Shown here: positions 16,788 through 26,389 of the stretch, one piece after another
Layout of the letters: each line of letters starts with the position of its first letter
Numbering within the stretch: position 1 is the stretch's first letter
Assembly (NCBI RefSeq): GCF_001940785.1
Contig: NZ_MSLS01000001.1
Location: forward strand, 421,095 to 468,813
DNA length: 47,719 nucleotides
DNA from: Bacillus sp. MRMR6
Lineage (GTDB): Bacteria > Bacillota > Bacilli > Bacillales > Cytobacillaceae
Direction: 5' to 3'
Notes under the pieces: model-generated
Database searches by the model: none
Seen by the model: only the letters and a program-made list of their open reading frames with translations
What the model was told of the DNA's origin: nothing
Made by a program: the position numbers and the translations under genes

Positions 16788-18857
16788 ATGGTAAAAAGCT
16801 TATGGAACGAAGAACTAGCATCACAGGTTACTAAAGGGGTAGAAGAACTAGTTTACCGTTCAAATTTAATCGGAACAGATCGTGCCGTATGTAACTGGGG
16901 TGGCGGCAATACATCTATGAAAACGATTGAAAAAGATTTCCGCGGCCGTGAGATTGAAATTATGTGGGTAAAGGGAAGCGGTTCTGACCTAGCTACAATG
17001 AAAGCAAAAAATTTCACAGGTCTTAACCTAGAAGATATTCGCCCACTATTTGAACGTGATGAAATGCCTGACGAAGAAATGGTTGCGTATCTCACGCACT
17101 GTATGATCGACAGCAAGCACCCACGTGCGTCAATCGAAACATTATTACACGCATTCTTACCATTTAATCATGTTGACCACACACATCCAGATAGCATCAT
17201 AAGCCTATGCTGTGCTGATAACGGTAAGCAGCTAGCAGAAGAGCTTTTCGGTAACCGCTTTGTTTGGGTGCCATATGTTCGCCCTGGATTCACTCTATCA
17301 AAAATGATTGCTGAAGGTGTAAGAAACAATCCAAATGCAGAACTAGTATTAATGGAAAAACACGGTCTTGTAACTTGGGGAGAAACATCTGAAGAAGCTT
17401 ATGCAAAAACAATCCAAATCATTAATGAAGCAGAACAATATATTAATGAGCGCGTGAAAGAAGAAGAAGTTTTCGGCGGACAAAAATATGAGTCTCTTAC
17501 GGATGAAGAAGCAACTAGTATTTTAGCAAAAGTAATGCCTGTTATTCGCGGCACTGTAAGTGATGAAAAGAAAATGCTTTTAACATACGACCGTGGTGAA
17601 GATGTACTTCAATTTGTAAACAGCGTGGATGCACCAGAATTATCTCAAATTGGTGCCGCGTGCCCAGACCATCTTGTACATACAAAGATGAAGCCGCTCT
17701 ACGTGAACTGGGATCCACAAACAAAGGACGTTGAAGCACTGATCTCAAGCATCAAAGAAGGGGTAGCTGCATTTAAAGCTGAGTACAAAGAATACTTTGA
17801 ACGCAATAAAAACGAAGGCGACAAAATGTTTGAACCAGCTCCACGTGTCATCTTAATTCCTGGTGTTGGGATGGTGAACACAGGTAAAGACGTTGCAAAC
17901 TCAAGAGTAAGCGGTGCCTTATACCATCGTGCGATTGCTGTTATGAAGGGTTCTACGACTCTAGGAAGCTTTGTTTCTTTAAGTGAAAATGAATCCTATA
18001 ACGTAGAATACTGGCCATTAGAATTATATAAATTAACACTTGCTCCAGCAGAAGCTGAGTTTTCTAGAAAAGTAGCATTTATCACTGGCGGTGCAGGCGG
18101 AATCGGCAGTGCAACAGCTCGACGCTTGGTTGCTGAAGGCGCACACGTTGTCCTTGCTGACCTTAACCTTGAAGGTGCAGAAAAGGTTGCTGCGGAAATT
18201 AACGAACAATATGGTGCAAACCGAGCATTGGCTGTGAAAGTGGATGTTACTAGCGAGGAACTAGTTCAAGCAGCTTATGACCAAACTGCCCTAAACTATG
18301 GTGGAGTAGACATCATCATAAACAACGCAGGTCTAGCAACATCAAGTCCATTCGATGAAACATCTTTAAAAGAGTGGAATTTAAATATGAATGTTCTTGG
18401 AACAGGCTATTTCTTAGTAGCCCGTGAAGCATTCAAGCAAATGAAGCAGCAAGGTATTGGCGGTAACATGGTATTTATCGGATCTAAAAACTCTGTATAC
18501 GCTGGTAAAAATGCAGCAGCTTACAGCTCAGTAAAAGCACTTGAAACTCACTTAGCTCGTTGTATTGCAGCAGAGGGCGGAGAATTTGGTATTCGCGTTA
18601 ACTCTGTACTTCCAGATGCCGTTCTTCAAGGTTCTGCGATTTGGGGTTCAAACTGGCGTGAAGAGCGTGCGGCAGCGTACGGAATCCACCCAGATCAACT
18701 AGAAGAACACTATCGTAAGCGTACAACATTACTAGTAAATATCTATCCAGCAGATATTGCTGAATCCATCGCATTCTTTGCATCATCGAAATCAGACAGA
18801 ACGACTGGATGTATGTTAACAGTAGACGGCGGAGTACCGGCTGCATTTACTAGATAA
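16788..18857 (+). CDS. rhaEW: Bifunctional rhamnulose-1-phosphate aldolase / L-lactaldehyde dehydrogenase RhaEW
   Basis: A 689-residue fusion enzyme. Residues 1 to about 425 are a class II (zinc) aldolase domain with metal-binding His residues in HVDHTHPD and EKHGLVTWG. It splits L-rhamnulose-1-phosphate into dihydroxyacetone phosphate and L-lactaldehyde. From about 430 there is a short-chain dehydrogenase domain with the cofactor loop TGGAGGIGS, the NNAG motif and catalytic YSSVK near residue 579. It oxidises L-lactaldehyde to L-lactate. The fusion is typical of Bacillus (formerly YuxG). GGGGG provides a strong ribosome site. It is transcribed alone, far from rhaB and rhaA, unlike the B. subtilis operon. 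Confidence 0.96.
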   Translation: MVKSLWNEELASQVTKGVEELVYRSNLIGTDRAVCNWGGGNTSMKTIEKDFRGREIEIMWVKGSGSDLATMKAKNFTGLNLEDIRPLFERDEMPDEEMVAYLTHCMIDSKHPRASIETLLHAFLPFNHVDHTHPDSIISLCCADNGKQLAEELFGNRFVWVPYVRPGFTLSKMIAEGVRNNPNAELVLMEKHGLVTWGETSEEAYAKTIQIINEAEQYINERVKEEEVFGGQKYESLTDEEATSILAKVMPVIRGTVSDEKKMLLTYDRGEDVLQFVNSVDAPELSQIGAACPDHLVHTKMKPLYVNWDPQTKDVEALISSIKEGVAAFKAEYKEYFERNKNEGDKMFEPAPRVILIPGVGMVNTGKDVANSRVSGALYHRAIAVMKGSTTLGSFVSLSENESYNVEYWPLELYKLTLAPAEAEFSRKVAFITGGAGGIGSATARRLVAEGAHVVLADLNLEGAEKVAAEINEQYGANRALAVKVDVTSEELVQAAYDQTALNYGGVDIIINNAGLATSSPFDETSLKEWNLNMNVLGTGYFLVAREAFKQMKQQGIGGNMVFIGSKNSVYAGKNAAAYSSVKALETHLARCIAAEGGEFGIRVNSVLPDAVLQGSAIWGSNWREERAAAYGIHPDQLEEHYRKRTTLLVNIYPADIAESIAFFASSKSDRTTGCMLTVDGGVPAAFTR

Positions 18858-18875
18858 ACTTAAAAAGATGCTTAC

Positions 18876-18910
18876 AAAGCAGTGTGTTTTCATCTAACAC
18901 ACTGCTTTTC
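18876..18910 (+). terminator. Rho-independent terminator of rhaEW
   Basis: AAAGCAGTGTGTT pairs with AACACACTGCTTT around a 7-nt loop, with a T-rich end. Confidence 0.85.
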
Positions 18911-19035
18911 GTGCGTTTATAGGCTTGGTAAATAATTGTTTTTATTTGTAAGAAATTTCTATATAATAGGAAAGAAGCGCTTTAGTGTGTCAGCTGTACT
19001 ATTTTTATTAGAGAAAAATTGGAGGCGAAACATCA

Positions 19036-19500
19036 ATGTCTGATCATGAGGTTTTATTAGATAATGGAAAACAAAATGATCCCAAAAAGAAAATAGAAAG
19101 AAAAGAGGGAGAACCGACTCCTGCTTTCATAGGTGCTTCTTGGGCAGCGCTGTTGGTAGGAGTTACGGCTTATCTCATAGGTTTGTTTAACGCAACGATG
19201 CAACTGAACGAAAAAGGATATTACTTTGCCGTTTTAGTATTCGGACTCTATGCAGCGGTATCATTACAAAAAGCAGTTAGAGATAAAGATGAGGGGATCC
19301 CTGTTACCAATATTTATTATGGTATTAGTTGGTTAGCACTTATTATTTCTATTTCCTTAATGGGGATCGGTTTATACAATGCAGGAAGTATTGATTTGAG
19401 CGAAAAGGGATTCTATGCTATGTCCTTTGTTCTTAGTTTATTCGCAGCCATAACCGTTCAAAAGAATATTAGAGACACACAAAGGGCAAGAGAAAGATAG
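19036..19500 (+). CDS. YiaA/YiaB-type inner membrane protein
   Basis: A small membrane protein of 154 residues. A charged N-terminal tail of about 40 residues precedes two similar two-helix units: residues about 43-85 (AFIGASWAALLVGVTAYLIG, then FAVLVFGLYAAVSLQKAVRD) and 96-150 (YYGISWLALIISISLMGIGLY, then SFVLSLFAAITVQKNIRD). The repeat of xxSLQKAVRD/xxTVQKNIRD shows an internal duplication, as in YiaA. The function of the family is not known. TTGGAGG is the ribosome site. A TATAAT lies at 18962-18967. It looks unrelated to the sugar genes on either side. Confidence 0.8.
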   Translation: MSDHEVLLDNGKQNDPKKKIERKEGEPTPAFIGASWAALLVGVTAYLIGLFNATMQLNEKGYYFAVLVFGLYAAVSLQKAVRDKDEGIPVTNIYYGISWLALIISISLMGIGLYNAGSIDLSEKGFYAMSFVLSLFAAITVQKNIRDTQRARER

Positions 19501-19511
19501 TTAAATGTATG

Positions 19512-19544
19512 GGATAATCTTATCATCAAAGATTATCCTTTTTT
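19512..19544. terminator. Bidirectional terminator between yiaA-like and araC-like genes
   Basis: A perfect 10-bp stem GGATAATCTT/AAGATTATCC is followed by T residues on the plus strand. It overlaps the stop codon of the convergent AraC-family gene. Confidence 0.85.
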
Positions 19545-20429
19545 ATTGCTTCGATATTGAGAAGGCGAACAGCCGATGATTTTTTTAAAGACTCTAGAAA
19601 AATAATAAGGATCGTCCATTCCGACAGATAAGGCAATTTGTTTAATAGTCAGGTTTGTCAAATCAAGCATTTGGCAAGAGCGATGGATTTTCAGCCTTAG
19701 AAAATAATCGATTGGGGTGAAACTCGTTTCCTGTTTAAATAAAAAAATCAAATGCTGTTTTGATAAGCCGATAAAGTCTGATACATCTTGCAATGTGATT
19801 TGTTGATGTAAATGCTCGTTCATGTACTGGATGGCTTTTTCAATATAATAGTTCGATTTAACCTCCTGCTGAGTACGTATACTCAACAGTCCGATCGTAC
19901 TCAACAAATATTTCATCGTTTGTGATACAAGAAGGTGATGCTGTAAGGAATAGGTTTTATGAATTAGTGTTTCATAACATTCATGAAAAAGCTCTGCCAG
20001 TTTTACTCCGCCGCTAAAAGGAATCTCAATAGGTCCATTGGTTAAACCAAATGTTTCGATGATGCCTTCCACCTCTGTGCCCTTTATATGGAACCAATAA
20101 ATGCTCCAGGGATTCTTTTCAGATGCCCCATAACGGTGAGGAGTACCAGCGGGGATGACAACGAACATATTCGCTTTCAATTTAAATAGATTTGAACCCT
20201 CAAGCTCTACCCAGCCCTCGCCATCAGCACAATAGATTAATATGTAGGTATTGCATCCTTCATTGCGTTCCCGATAATGGTATTTAGCAAGCGGAAAATA
20301 GCCAATATCTGTGAGATATAAGCTTTTAACTAAAGAATTCTCTTCTACTTCATCGACAACGTATTTGGGCAAGACTAAGATTTTCTCTGAATCAAACCCA
20401 TCCTGTTTCTTCACGGTATCCACCAGCAC
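19533..20429 (-). CDS. AraC family transcriptional regulator 1
   Basis: A 298-residue regulator. The N-terminal half is a cupin-like sugar-sensing domain (FVVIPAGTPHRYGASEKNPWSIYWFHIKG). The C-terminal half carries two helix-turn-helix motifs (ITLQDVSDFIGLSKQHLIFLF and IKQIALSVGMDDPYYFSRVFKK), ending with CSPSQYR. It starts at GTG 20429 with GGAGTGA upstream; a second GTG two codons later is possible. It is divergent from the DUF5107-TPR gene 183 bases away and so probably activates that gene and the GH35 gene in response to a sugar. Confidence 0.9.
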   Translation of the reverse strand: MLVDTVKKQDGFDSEKILVLPKYVVDEVEENSLVKSLYLTDIGYFPLAKYHYRERNEGCNTYILIYCADGEGWVELEGSNLFKLKANMFVVIPAGTPHRYGASEKNPWSIYWFHIKGTEVEGIIETFGLTNGPIEIPFSGGVKLAELFHECYETLIHKTYSLQHHLLVSQTMKYLLSTIGLLSIRTQQEVKSNYYIEKAIQYMNEHLHQQITLQDVSDFIGLSKQHLIFLFKQETSFTPIDYFLRLKIHRSCQMLDLTNLTIKQIALSVGMDDPYYFSRVFKKIIGCSPSQYRSNKKG

Positions 20430-20563
20430 TCACTCCATTGGTAAAAAAGAAAATAGTTTATCTTTAAGTAGTTAAAGACTTATAATCACACACTCTATTT
20501 TATTGTATAAATCCGAATATTGTCCATCAATAAGAGAATTTTGTTTATGGTCTAACCGCTATA

Positions 20564-20593
20564 AACCTTGTAAGGTTAACATATAACAAGGTT
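20564..20593 (+). promoter_or_regulatory. Inverted and direct repeats before the DUF5107 gene
   Basis: AACCTTGT (20564-20571) and ACAAGGTT (20586-20593) are perfect inverted repeats 14 bases apart. AAGGTTAA also occurs twice in direct orientation (20572 and 20588, 16 bp apart). It lies right before the ribosome site. It could be an operator or a leader hairpin that masks the start region. A regulator is not shown. Confidence 0.45.
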
Positions 20594-20611
20594 AAAGGAG
20601 TAGTGGAATCT

Positions 20612-23600
20612 GTGAATGAACCAAAACAAATTGTCCAAGTTTGGGAGGAAACAAGGGATATTCCAACCTATGGTACAGGTGAGCCAGACAAAAATCCGAT
20701 GTTTCTCGAAAAGCGTGTATATCAAGGAAGTACCGGGAAGGTTTATCCCTACCCGGTTATCGATAAAATTTTTGATGATAAAAAGTTGCAAAGCTATCAG
20801 CTGATCATTATAGAAAATGAATATTTACATATAGAGGTTATGCCAGAACTAGGTGGGAGGATTTACAGGGCACTTGATAAAACCAATAACTATGATTTTG
20901 TCTACTATAATCGAGTGATTAAACCAGCGCTTGTTGGTTTGGCGGGTCCATGGATCTCAGGAGGCATTGAGTTCAATTGGCCACAGCATCACCGTCCAAA
21001 TACTTTCGGCCCCGTTGAAAATACGATAACTGAAAATGAAGATGGAAGTGCTACGGTATGGGTGAGTGAAATTGATCGGATGTACGGAACAAAGGTAACG
21101 ACAGGTTTTACCCTATACCCAGGTAAAGCGTATCTAGAAGTGAAGTCACAAGTCTACAACCGGACCCCGTTTCCACAAACATTTCTTTGGTGGGCAAATC
21201 CGGCAGTTGCGGTGAATGAACATACACAATCTGTTTTTCCACCGGATGTACATGCCGTTTTCGACCACGGAAAGCGGGATGTGTCCAAATTCCCAATCGC
21301 TACGGGAACTTATTATAAAATGGATTATTCAGAAGGAGTCGATATTTCAAGATATAAGAATATTCCCGTTCCAACTTCTTATATGGCGTACAAGTCAGAC
21401 TATAATTTTGTCGGCGGCTACGACCATGGTGTCAAAGCAGGTTTGCTTCATGTTGCGAATCACCACATTTCACCTGGTAAAAAACAGTGGACATGGGGGA
21501 ACGGTGATTTTGGGCAGGCATGGGATCGACATTTAACCGATGAAGATGGGCCATACATTGAGCTTATGACAGGGGTATTCACCGATAACCAGCCTGACTT
21601 TACTTGGCTGCAGCCATATGAGGAAAAGTCCTTTACACAATACTTCATGCCTTATAAAAATATTGGAGTGGTCAAAAATGCTTCGATAGAGGCGGCCGTG
21701 AACCTAGAGCTAAACGCAGCTACAAGTGAAGCTTCCGTATTTGTGTATGGTACGTCCTCCTTAAAGGATGTAACGATAGAATTAACAGGAAAGAAAGGAA
21801 GATATTTGCAGGAAACGGTTATTCTTTCTCCCGAGAAAACCTATCAATCTGTCATAAAGCTTGACGTAGAAGAAAGGGAACATGATATATGCGTTTGTGT
21901 GACGGATCAAAATGGAGTGATATTGATTAGTTATCAGCCACAGGAAAAGAAGATTGAGGAAATGCCTGAGGCAGCAAAACCTCTACCAAATCCTGTAGAA
22001 CTAAAAACAACCGAGGAATTGTATCTTGCAGGACTACACTTAGAACAATACCGCCATGCAACATTTGAGCCTGAGGACTATTATGAAGAAGGCTTAAAGC
22101 GGGACCCAAAAGATATCCGGATCAATGTGGCATATGGGACGTTGCTTTTGAGAAGAGGTCTTTTTGCGGAAAGCGAACAGTACTTTCAGACAGCTATTCG
22201 TTCTCTAACATGGCGAAATCCTAACCCATATGATTCAGAAGCCTATTATCAGCTGGGGTTGTCCCTCAAACTTCAAGGGAAACAAAAGGAGGCTTATTCT
22301 GCATTCTATAAATCAACCTGGTCTGCTGCATGGAAGGATAGCGGTTTCTTCTCCCTTGCACAAATTGCGGCTGAAAACGGTGCATGGAAAGAGGCGCTGG
22401 AATTAATAGAAGCTTCCTTAAACCGTAATCATCGTAATCTAAAAGGGAGACATCTCAAAACCGTGATTCTCCGGAAATCAGGACGCTTAGCTGAAGCAAA
22501 GCGATTTGCTGAAGAAACAGTGAAACTGGATATTGCTGACTTTAGTGCATATAACGAACTATACTTATTAGCTATAAAGGAAGGACAATTGGACAGAGCG
22601 AACAGGATTCTAGAAGAGTTAATTAAGTTAATGCGAGATGATGAGCTAAACTATCTTCAGTTAGCAGCTGATTATGAAGAATGTGGTCTCTATGAGGAAG
22701 CAATCGAAGTCCTTAAACGTGTTGTACAGAGAAGTGTTAAATCAGTCTATCCGATGATTTATTACGCGTTAGCATACTTATCTTCTAAAATAAATGATAA
22801 CAACCAGGCAGAAGCTTACCTGAATGCAGGCGGTGCAGCATCATCAGACTATTGTTTTCCTAACATCTTATTTGAATATAGAATATTGAATGCTGCAATC
22901 AAAATGAATCCAATGGATAATAAAGCAAAGTACTATTTAGGCAATCTGCTTTATGACAAAAAGCGCTATAACGAAGCAATTAAGCTGTGGGAGGAGTCCA
23001 GGGCATTAAATCCAGAGCTCTCAACTGTGCACCGGAATTTAGCACTCGCCTATTATAATCATTTACATCAGCCTCAAGAGGCACTTGTTTCGTTAAAAAC
23101 TGCTTTTTCATGCAACAATTCAGATGCTAGAGTGTTATTTGAGTTAGATCAGTTATATAAAAAGTTAGGATATGAACCAGAAAAACGTCTTACTTTTTTG
23201 CACGATAACTTCCAACTGGTTGAATCTCGCGATGATTTGTTTATTGAACTTGTCACACTCTTAAATACAATGGGGCAATGCAAAGCGGCGATCAAGTTAC
23301 TAGAAAATCGGAACTTCCACCCGTGGGAAGGCGGCGAGGGAAAGGTAACGGGACAATATGTTACGGCTTATACTGAACTTGGAAAATATTATCTAGCTGA
23401 ACAAAAGATTTTAGATGCCATTCATGCCTTGAACAAAGCCCTTGTCTTTCCACATAACCTTGGCGAGGGTAAACTTTATGGGGCACAAGAAAATAATATC
23501 TATTATTACCTCGGCTGTGCCTACGAGGAACTGGGCGAAAAAGAGACAGCTAGAGAGTATTTTACTTTTGCGTCTAAAGGGTTAGAGGAACCGGCTAGTG

Positions 23601-23989
23601 CGATGTACTATAATGATCAGCCGCCTGATATGATTTTTTACCAAGGACTGTCCTGGCTCAAATTACAAAATGAAAAAGAAGCGAAAAGAAGATTCAATAA
23701 ATTAATTGATTACGGGGAACAGCATTTATTTGACCAACCGAATATTGACTATTTTGCCGTATCACTTCCGCACTTCCTAGTATTTGATGACAATCTTTTA
23801 GTAAGAAATGAGATTCATTGCCGATATATGATAGCACTTGGGATGATTGGTCTAAAAGAGTTTGAGAGTGCGAGCGAGCAGTTGAAGAGGGTATTAGCCT
23901 TAGATCCTAGTCATCAAGGAGCAATGATTCATCAAGCTTTTTGCAGTACTATCAATGTTAAGGTAGGAGAAGTAAATGAGAGAGTATAG
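20612..23989 (+). CDS. DUF5107 domain protein with C-terminal TPR repeats
   Basis: A cytoplasmic protein of 1125 residues. Residues about 20-350 form a DUF5107 domain, a galactose-mutarotase-like beta fold (LIIIENEYLHIEVMPELGGR, then WISGGIEFNWPQHHRPNTFGP). From about 490 to the end there are many tetratricopeptide-type helix pairs (for example DARVLFELDQLYKKLGYEPEK and KAKYYLGNLLYDKKRYNEA). Such proteins are frequent in bacterial sugar loci next to glycosidases, and their activity is mostly not described. The glycine- and histidine-rich core with several acids would suit carbohydrate binding or an unrecognised hydrolase. GTG 20612 is chosen because the ribosome site AAAGGAG ends only 2 bases before GTG 20603. 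Its end overlaps the GH35 gene by 14 bases, so the two are translationally linked. Confidence 0.8.
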   Translation: MNEPKQIVQVWEETRDIPTYGTGEPDKNPMFLEKRVYQGSTGKVYPYPVIDKIFDDKKLQSYQLIIIENEYLHIEVMPELGGRIYRALDKTNNYDFVYYNRVIKPALVGLAGPWISGGIEFNWPQHHRPNTFGPVENTITENEDGSATVWVSEIDRMYGTKVTTGFTLYPGKAYLEVKSQVYNRTPFPQTFLWWANPAVAVNEHTQSVFPPDVHAVFDHGKRDVSKFPIATGTYYKMDYSEGVDISRYKNIPVPTSYMAYKSDYNFVGGYDHGVKAGLLHVANHHISPGKKQWTWGNGDFGQAWDRHLTDEDGPYIELMTGVFTDNQPDFTWLQPYEEKSFTQYFMPYKNIGVVKNASIEAAVNLELNAATSEASVFVYGTSSLKDVTIELTGKKGRYLQETVILSPEKTYQSVIKLDVEEREHDICVCVTDQNGVILISYQPQEKKIEEMPEAAKPLPNPVELKTTEELYLAGLHLEQYRHATFEPEDYYEEGLKRDPKDIRINVAYGTLLLRRGLFAESEQYFQTAIRSLTWRNPNPYDSEAYYQLGLSLKLQGKQKEAYSAFYKSTWSAAWKDSGFFSLAQIAAENGAWKEALELIEASLNRNHRNLKGRHLKTVILRKSGRLAEAKRFAEETVKLDIADFSAYNELYLLAIKEGQLDRANRILEELIKLMRDDELNYLQLAADYEECGLYEEAIEVLKRVVQRSVKSVYPMIYYALAYLSSKINDNNQAEAYLNAGGAASSDYCFPNILFEYRILNAAIKMNPMDNKAKYYLGNLLYDKKRYNEAIKLWEESRALNPELSTVHRNLALAYYNHLHQPQEALVSLKTAFSCNNSDARVLFELDQLYKKLGYEPEKRLTFLHDNFQLVESRDDLFIELVTLLNTMGQCKAAIKLLENRNFHPWEGGEGKVTGQYVTAYTELGKYYLAEQKILDAIHALNKALVFPHNLGEGKLYGAQENNIYYYLGCAYEELGEKETAREYFTFASKGLEEPASAMYYNDQPPDMIFYQGLSWLKLQNEKEAKRRFNKLIDYGEQHLFDQPNIDYFAVSLPHFLVFDDNLLVRNEIHCRYMIALGMIGLKEFESASEQLKRVLALDPSHQGAMIHQAFCSTINVKVGEVNERV

Positions 23990-26315
23990 TATCGAAATAC
24001 CTGAAGAGCGAAAATCTATTTATCCTGCTAAAACAAAGCTTGGCGGCACCAATCCCAATGGCGATCAAATCAGCTTTACCAACTATTACATGCTAGTAAA
24101 TAATCAGCCCTTTTTCGGAATATGCGGGGAGTTCCATTATAGCCGCTATCAGTTTGAAAAATGGGAAGATGAAATCATCAAAATGAAAATGGGTGGAATC
24201 AATATGGTTGCCACCTATATCTTCTGGAACCATCATGAAGAGGAGCAGGGAGTATTCGACTGGGCTGGGAACAAAGACCTTCGAACGTTTGTGGAGCTTT
24301 GTGGTAAACATGGACTTTATGTCATTTTAAGAATTGGTCCATTTGCCCATGGAGAGGCTAGAAATGGCGGACTGCCGGATTGGCTCTTTGGCAGGCCGTT
24401 TGACCTTCGTTCTAATGATGAAGAATATTTAACGATTGTAAAAAGGTTGTATAAAGAAATCGGCAGCCAGGTTCAAGGATTCATGTTTAAGGACGGAGGT
24501 CCGGTAATCGGGACTCAGCTTGAGAATGAATACGAGCATGCAGGAGCACCATGGGAAATTACGTCAGGGACAGGGAATGAGTGGCTTCCGGCGGGTAAGG
24601 ACGGTGATCAGCATATTCTCACATTAAAAGAATTAGCGATGGAGGCAGGCATCGTAACGCCGATCTATACTTGTACCGGCTGGGGAGGTGCTGCTGCTCC
24701 GCCAGAAGAGGTTCTCCCATTATGGGGAGGCTATGCGTTTTGGCCTTGGATTTTTTATGGTGATGCAAAAGAGCATCCGGCCACACCTGAATTTATATTT
24801 AGAGACTATCATAATGATGAAACGAAGATAAAAGGATATGAACCAAATTATCATCCTGAAACGCTCCCTTTTGCCTGCTGTGAAATGGGAGGCGGAATGA
24901 CTAACTTTTATAAATATCGATTTAAACTGCCATATGAAAGTGTCGATGCTTTAGCGGAAGTAAAAGTGGCAGGTGGATGTAATTTTGTCGGCTATTATGT
25001 ATTTCACGGCGGTTCTAATCCTAAAGGAAAAAAGACACCTTTCTTAAATGAAAATGCTACTCCTAAAATCTCTTACGATTATCAAGCCCCAATCGGAGAG
25101 TTTGGGCAGGTTCGAGATTCATATAAACGTTTAAAACGGCAGCATTATTTTTATAAAACAGTAGAGTCCTCTTTTCTAAAAACGCAGACGGTTCTGCCTT
25201 ACGATACTTCAGAAATGGATCCTCTTGATACGGAGACACTAAGGTATGCAGTACGAGGAGATGGCAATTCAGGCTTTGTTTTCATTAATAATTACCAAGA
25301 CCATGCTGAAACAAAGGATCAAATTAATTTTGCTATACAAATTAGGCAGGAGACTGACTCTTTAAGAATACCTAAGGAAAATGGGTTATCGCTGGCAAAA
25401 GATGCCTGCTGCATTCTCCCATACTATTTTGAAATGGAAGATGCCTTGTTAAAATATGCAACTACCCAGCTCATTACAAAGCTGGAGGTCAAAGGAGAAG
25501 CTTACTACTTTTTCTTTGTTCCAAAGGGGATGAGCGGGGAATATTGTTTCGGGCGAGCTGAAGTGGAGATTATCGAGGCAGATGCTGCAGAAATCATCTC
25601 GAACGAACAAGATGTAATCATCCGGGTTAGTGATCAGGAAATGAGCGTATGTACTGTTACCTTACCTTCAATGTCTAAATTTCATATTGTAACGTTGACC
25701 GATGAACAGAGCTTGAATTTATGGAAGGTGCTCATCAAAGGGACCGAAAGAATCTTTATCACAAACTCAACGGTGCTGGCGGCTGATGATTCAATCAGAT
25801 TGGAAACTTATCATGAGGACAGGTTGGAGCTTAAAGTATTCCCTTCACTTGGAGGTTTGAAAGCAGCAGGAAAAGAGATCGCTGCGAAGAAGAGTGCTGG
25901 TATTTTTGAGGAATACTATATGGCTGCTAATAGAAAGACATTACCTATTGATGTAAGAAATGTAAGTTCCTCGAAAGCCGTGATCAACTTTTCTCCAGAG
26001 GTTTTTGAAAATAGTAAAGAACTGCTCTTGAATATTGATTATGCTGGTGATATCGGATATGCCTTTATTGACGGAGAACTGATCCACGATAACTTTTGTA
26101 ACAGTGATACATGGCAAATCGGTTTGAAGCAGTATCAGAAAGAGCTATTAGAAAAGGGAATGTATATTTATGTTTCGCCATTAAAGGAAAATAGCCGTGT
26201 GAAAAGTGATTCCCCGATGGCCGCGAGAGCTGAGATTATCAATAAGCAGATGGTTGAAATCAAATCGATCTTTGCAACAGCCGTCCAAGAGATAGAAATA
26301 GAGGTACTATCATAA
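23976..26315 (+). CDS. GH35-like beta-galactosidase family protein
   Basis: A 779-residue intracellular glycosidase. The TIM barrel begins with NNQPFFGICGEFHYSRYQFEKWEDEI and continues with MGGINMVATYIFWNHHE, the GH35 signature. The acid/base is probably Glu185 in TQLENEYEH and the nucleophile Glu303 in CCEMGGGM. C-terminal beta domains follow, ending with a jelly-roll-like stretch. The family acts on terminal beta-galactosides, but sequence variation at the nucleophile loop may mean another substrate. It overlaps the DUF5107-TPR gene and has AGGAGAAG as ribosome site. The two proteins likely act on the same glycan. Confidence 0.82.
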   Translation: MREYSIEIPEERKSIYPAKTKLGGTNPNGDQISFTNYYMLVNNQPFFGICGEFHYSRYQFEKWEDEIIKMKMGGINMVATYIFWNHHEEEQGVFDWAGNKDLRTFVELCGKHGLYVILRIGPFAHGEARNGGLPDWLFGRPFDLRSNDEEYLTIVKRLYKEIGSQVQGFMFKDGGPVIGTQLENEYEHAGAPWEITSGTGNEWLPAGKDGDQHILTLKELAMEAGIVTPIYTCTGWGGAAAPPEEVLPLWGGYAFWPWIFYGDAKEHPATPEFIFRDYHNDETKIKGYEPNYHPETLPFACCEMGGGMTNFYKYRFKLPYESVDALAEVKVAGGCNFVGYYVFHGGSNPKGKKTPFLNENATPKISYDYQAPIGEFGQVRDSYKRLKRQHYFYKTVESSFLKTQTVLPYDTSEMDPLDTETLRYAVRGDGNSGFVFINNYQDHAETKDQINFAIQIRQETDSLRIPKENGLSLAKDACCILPYYFEMEDALLKYATTQLITKLEVKGEAYYFFFVPKGMSGEYCFGRAEVEIIEADAAEIISNEQDVIIRVSDQEMSVCTVTLPSMSKFHIVTLTDEQSLNLWKVLIKGTERIFITNSTVLAADDSIRLETYHEDRLELKVFPSLGGLKAAGKEIAAKKSAGIFEEYYMAANRKTLPIDVRNVSSSKAVINFSPEVFENSKELLLNIDYAGDIGYAFIDGELIHDNFCNSDTWQIGLKQYQKELLEKGMYIYVSPLKENSRVKSDSPMAARAEIINKQMVEIKSIFATAVQEIEIEVLS

Positions 26316-26337
26316 TCAGGGTGTTTTTCTGCCATAA

Positions 26338-26368
26338 AAATAGACGCTCCATATGGGGCGTCTATTCA
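26338..26368. terminator. Bidirectional terminator between GH35 and GH2 genes
   Basis: ATAGACGC pairs with GCGTCTAT, extended by CC/GG, between two converging genes. A-rich and T-rich sides allow function in both directions. Confidence 0.75.
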
Positions 26369-26389
26369 TTTTGAAGGTTTAATTTATTT

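Noticed and set aside
18971..18984. cre site before the yiaA-like gene (AAGCGCTT core)
   Set aside because: Only the core fits; the outer bases of the consensus are mostly wrong.
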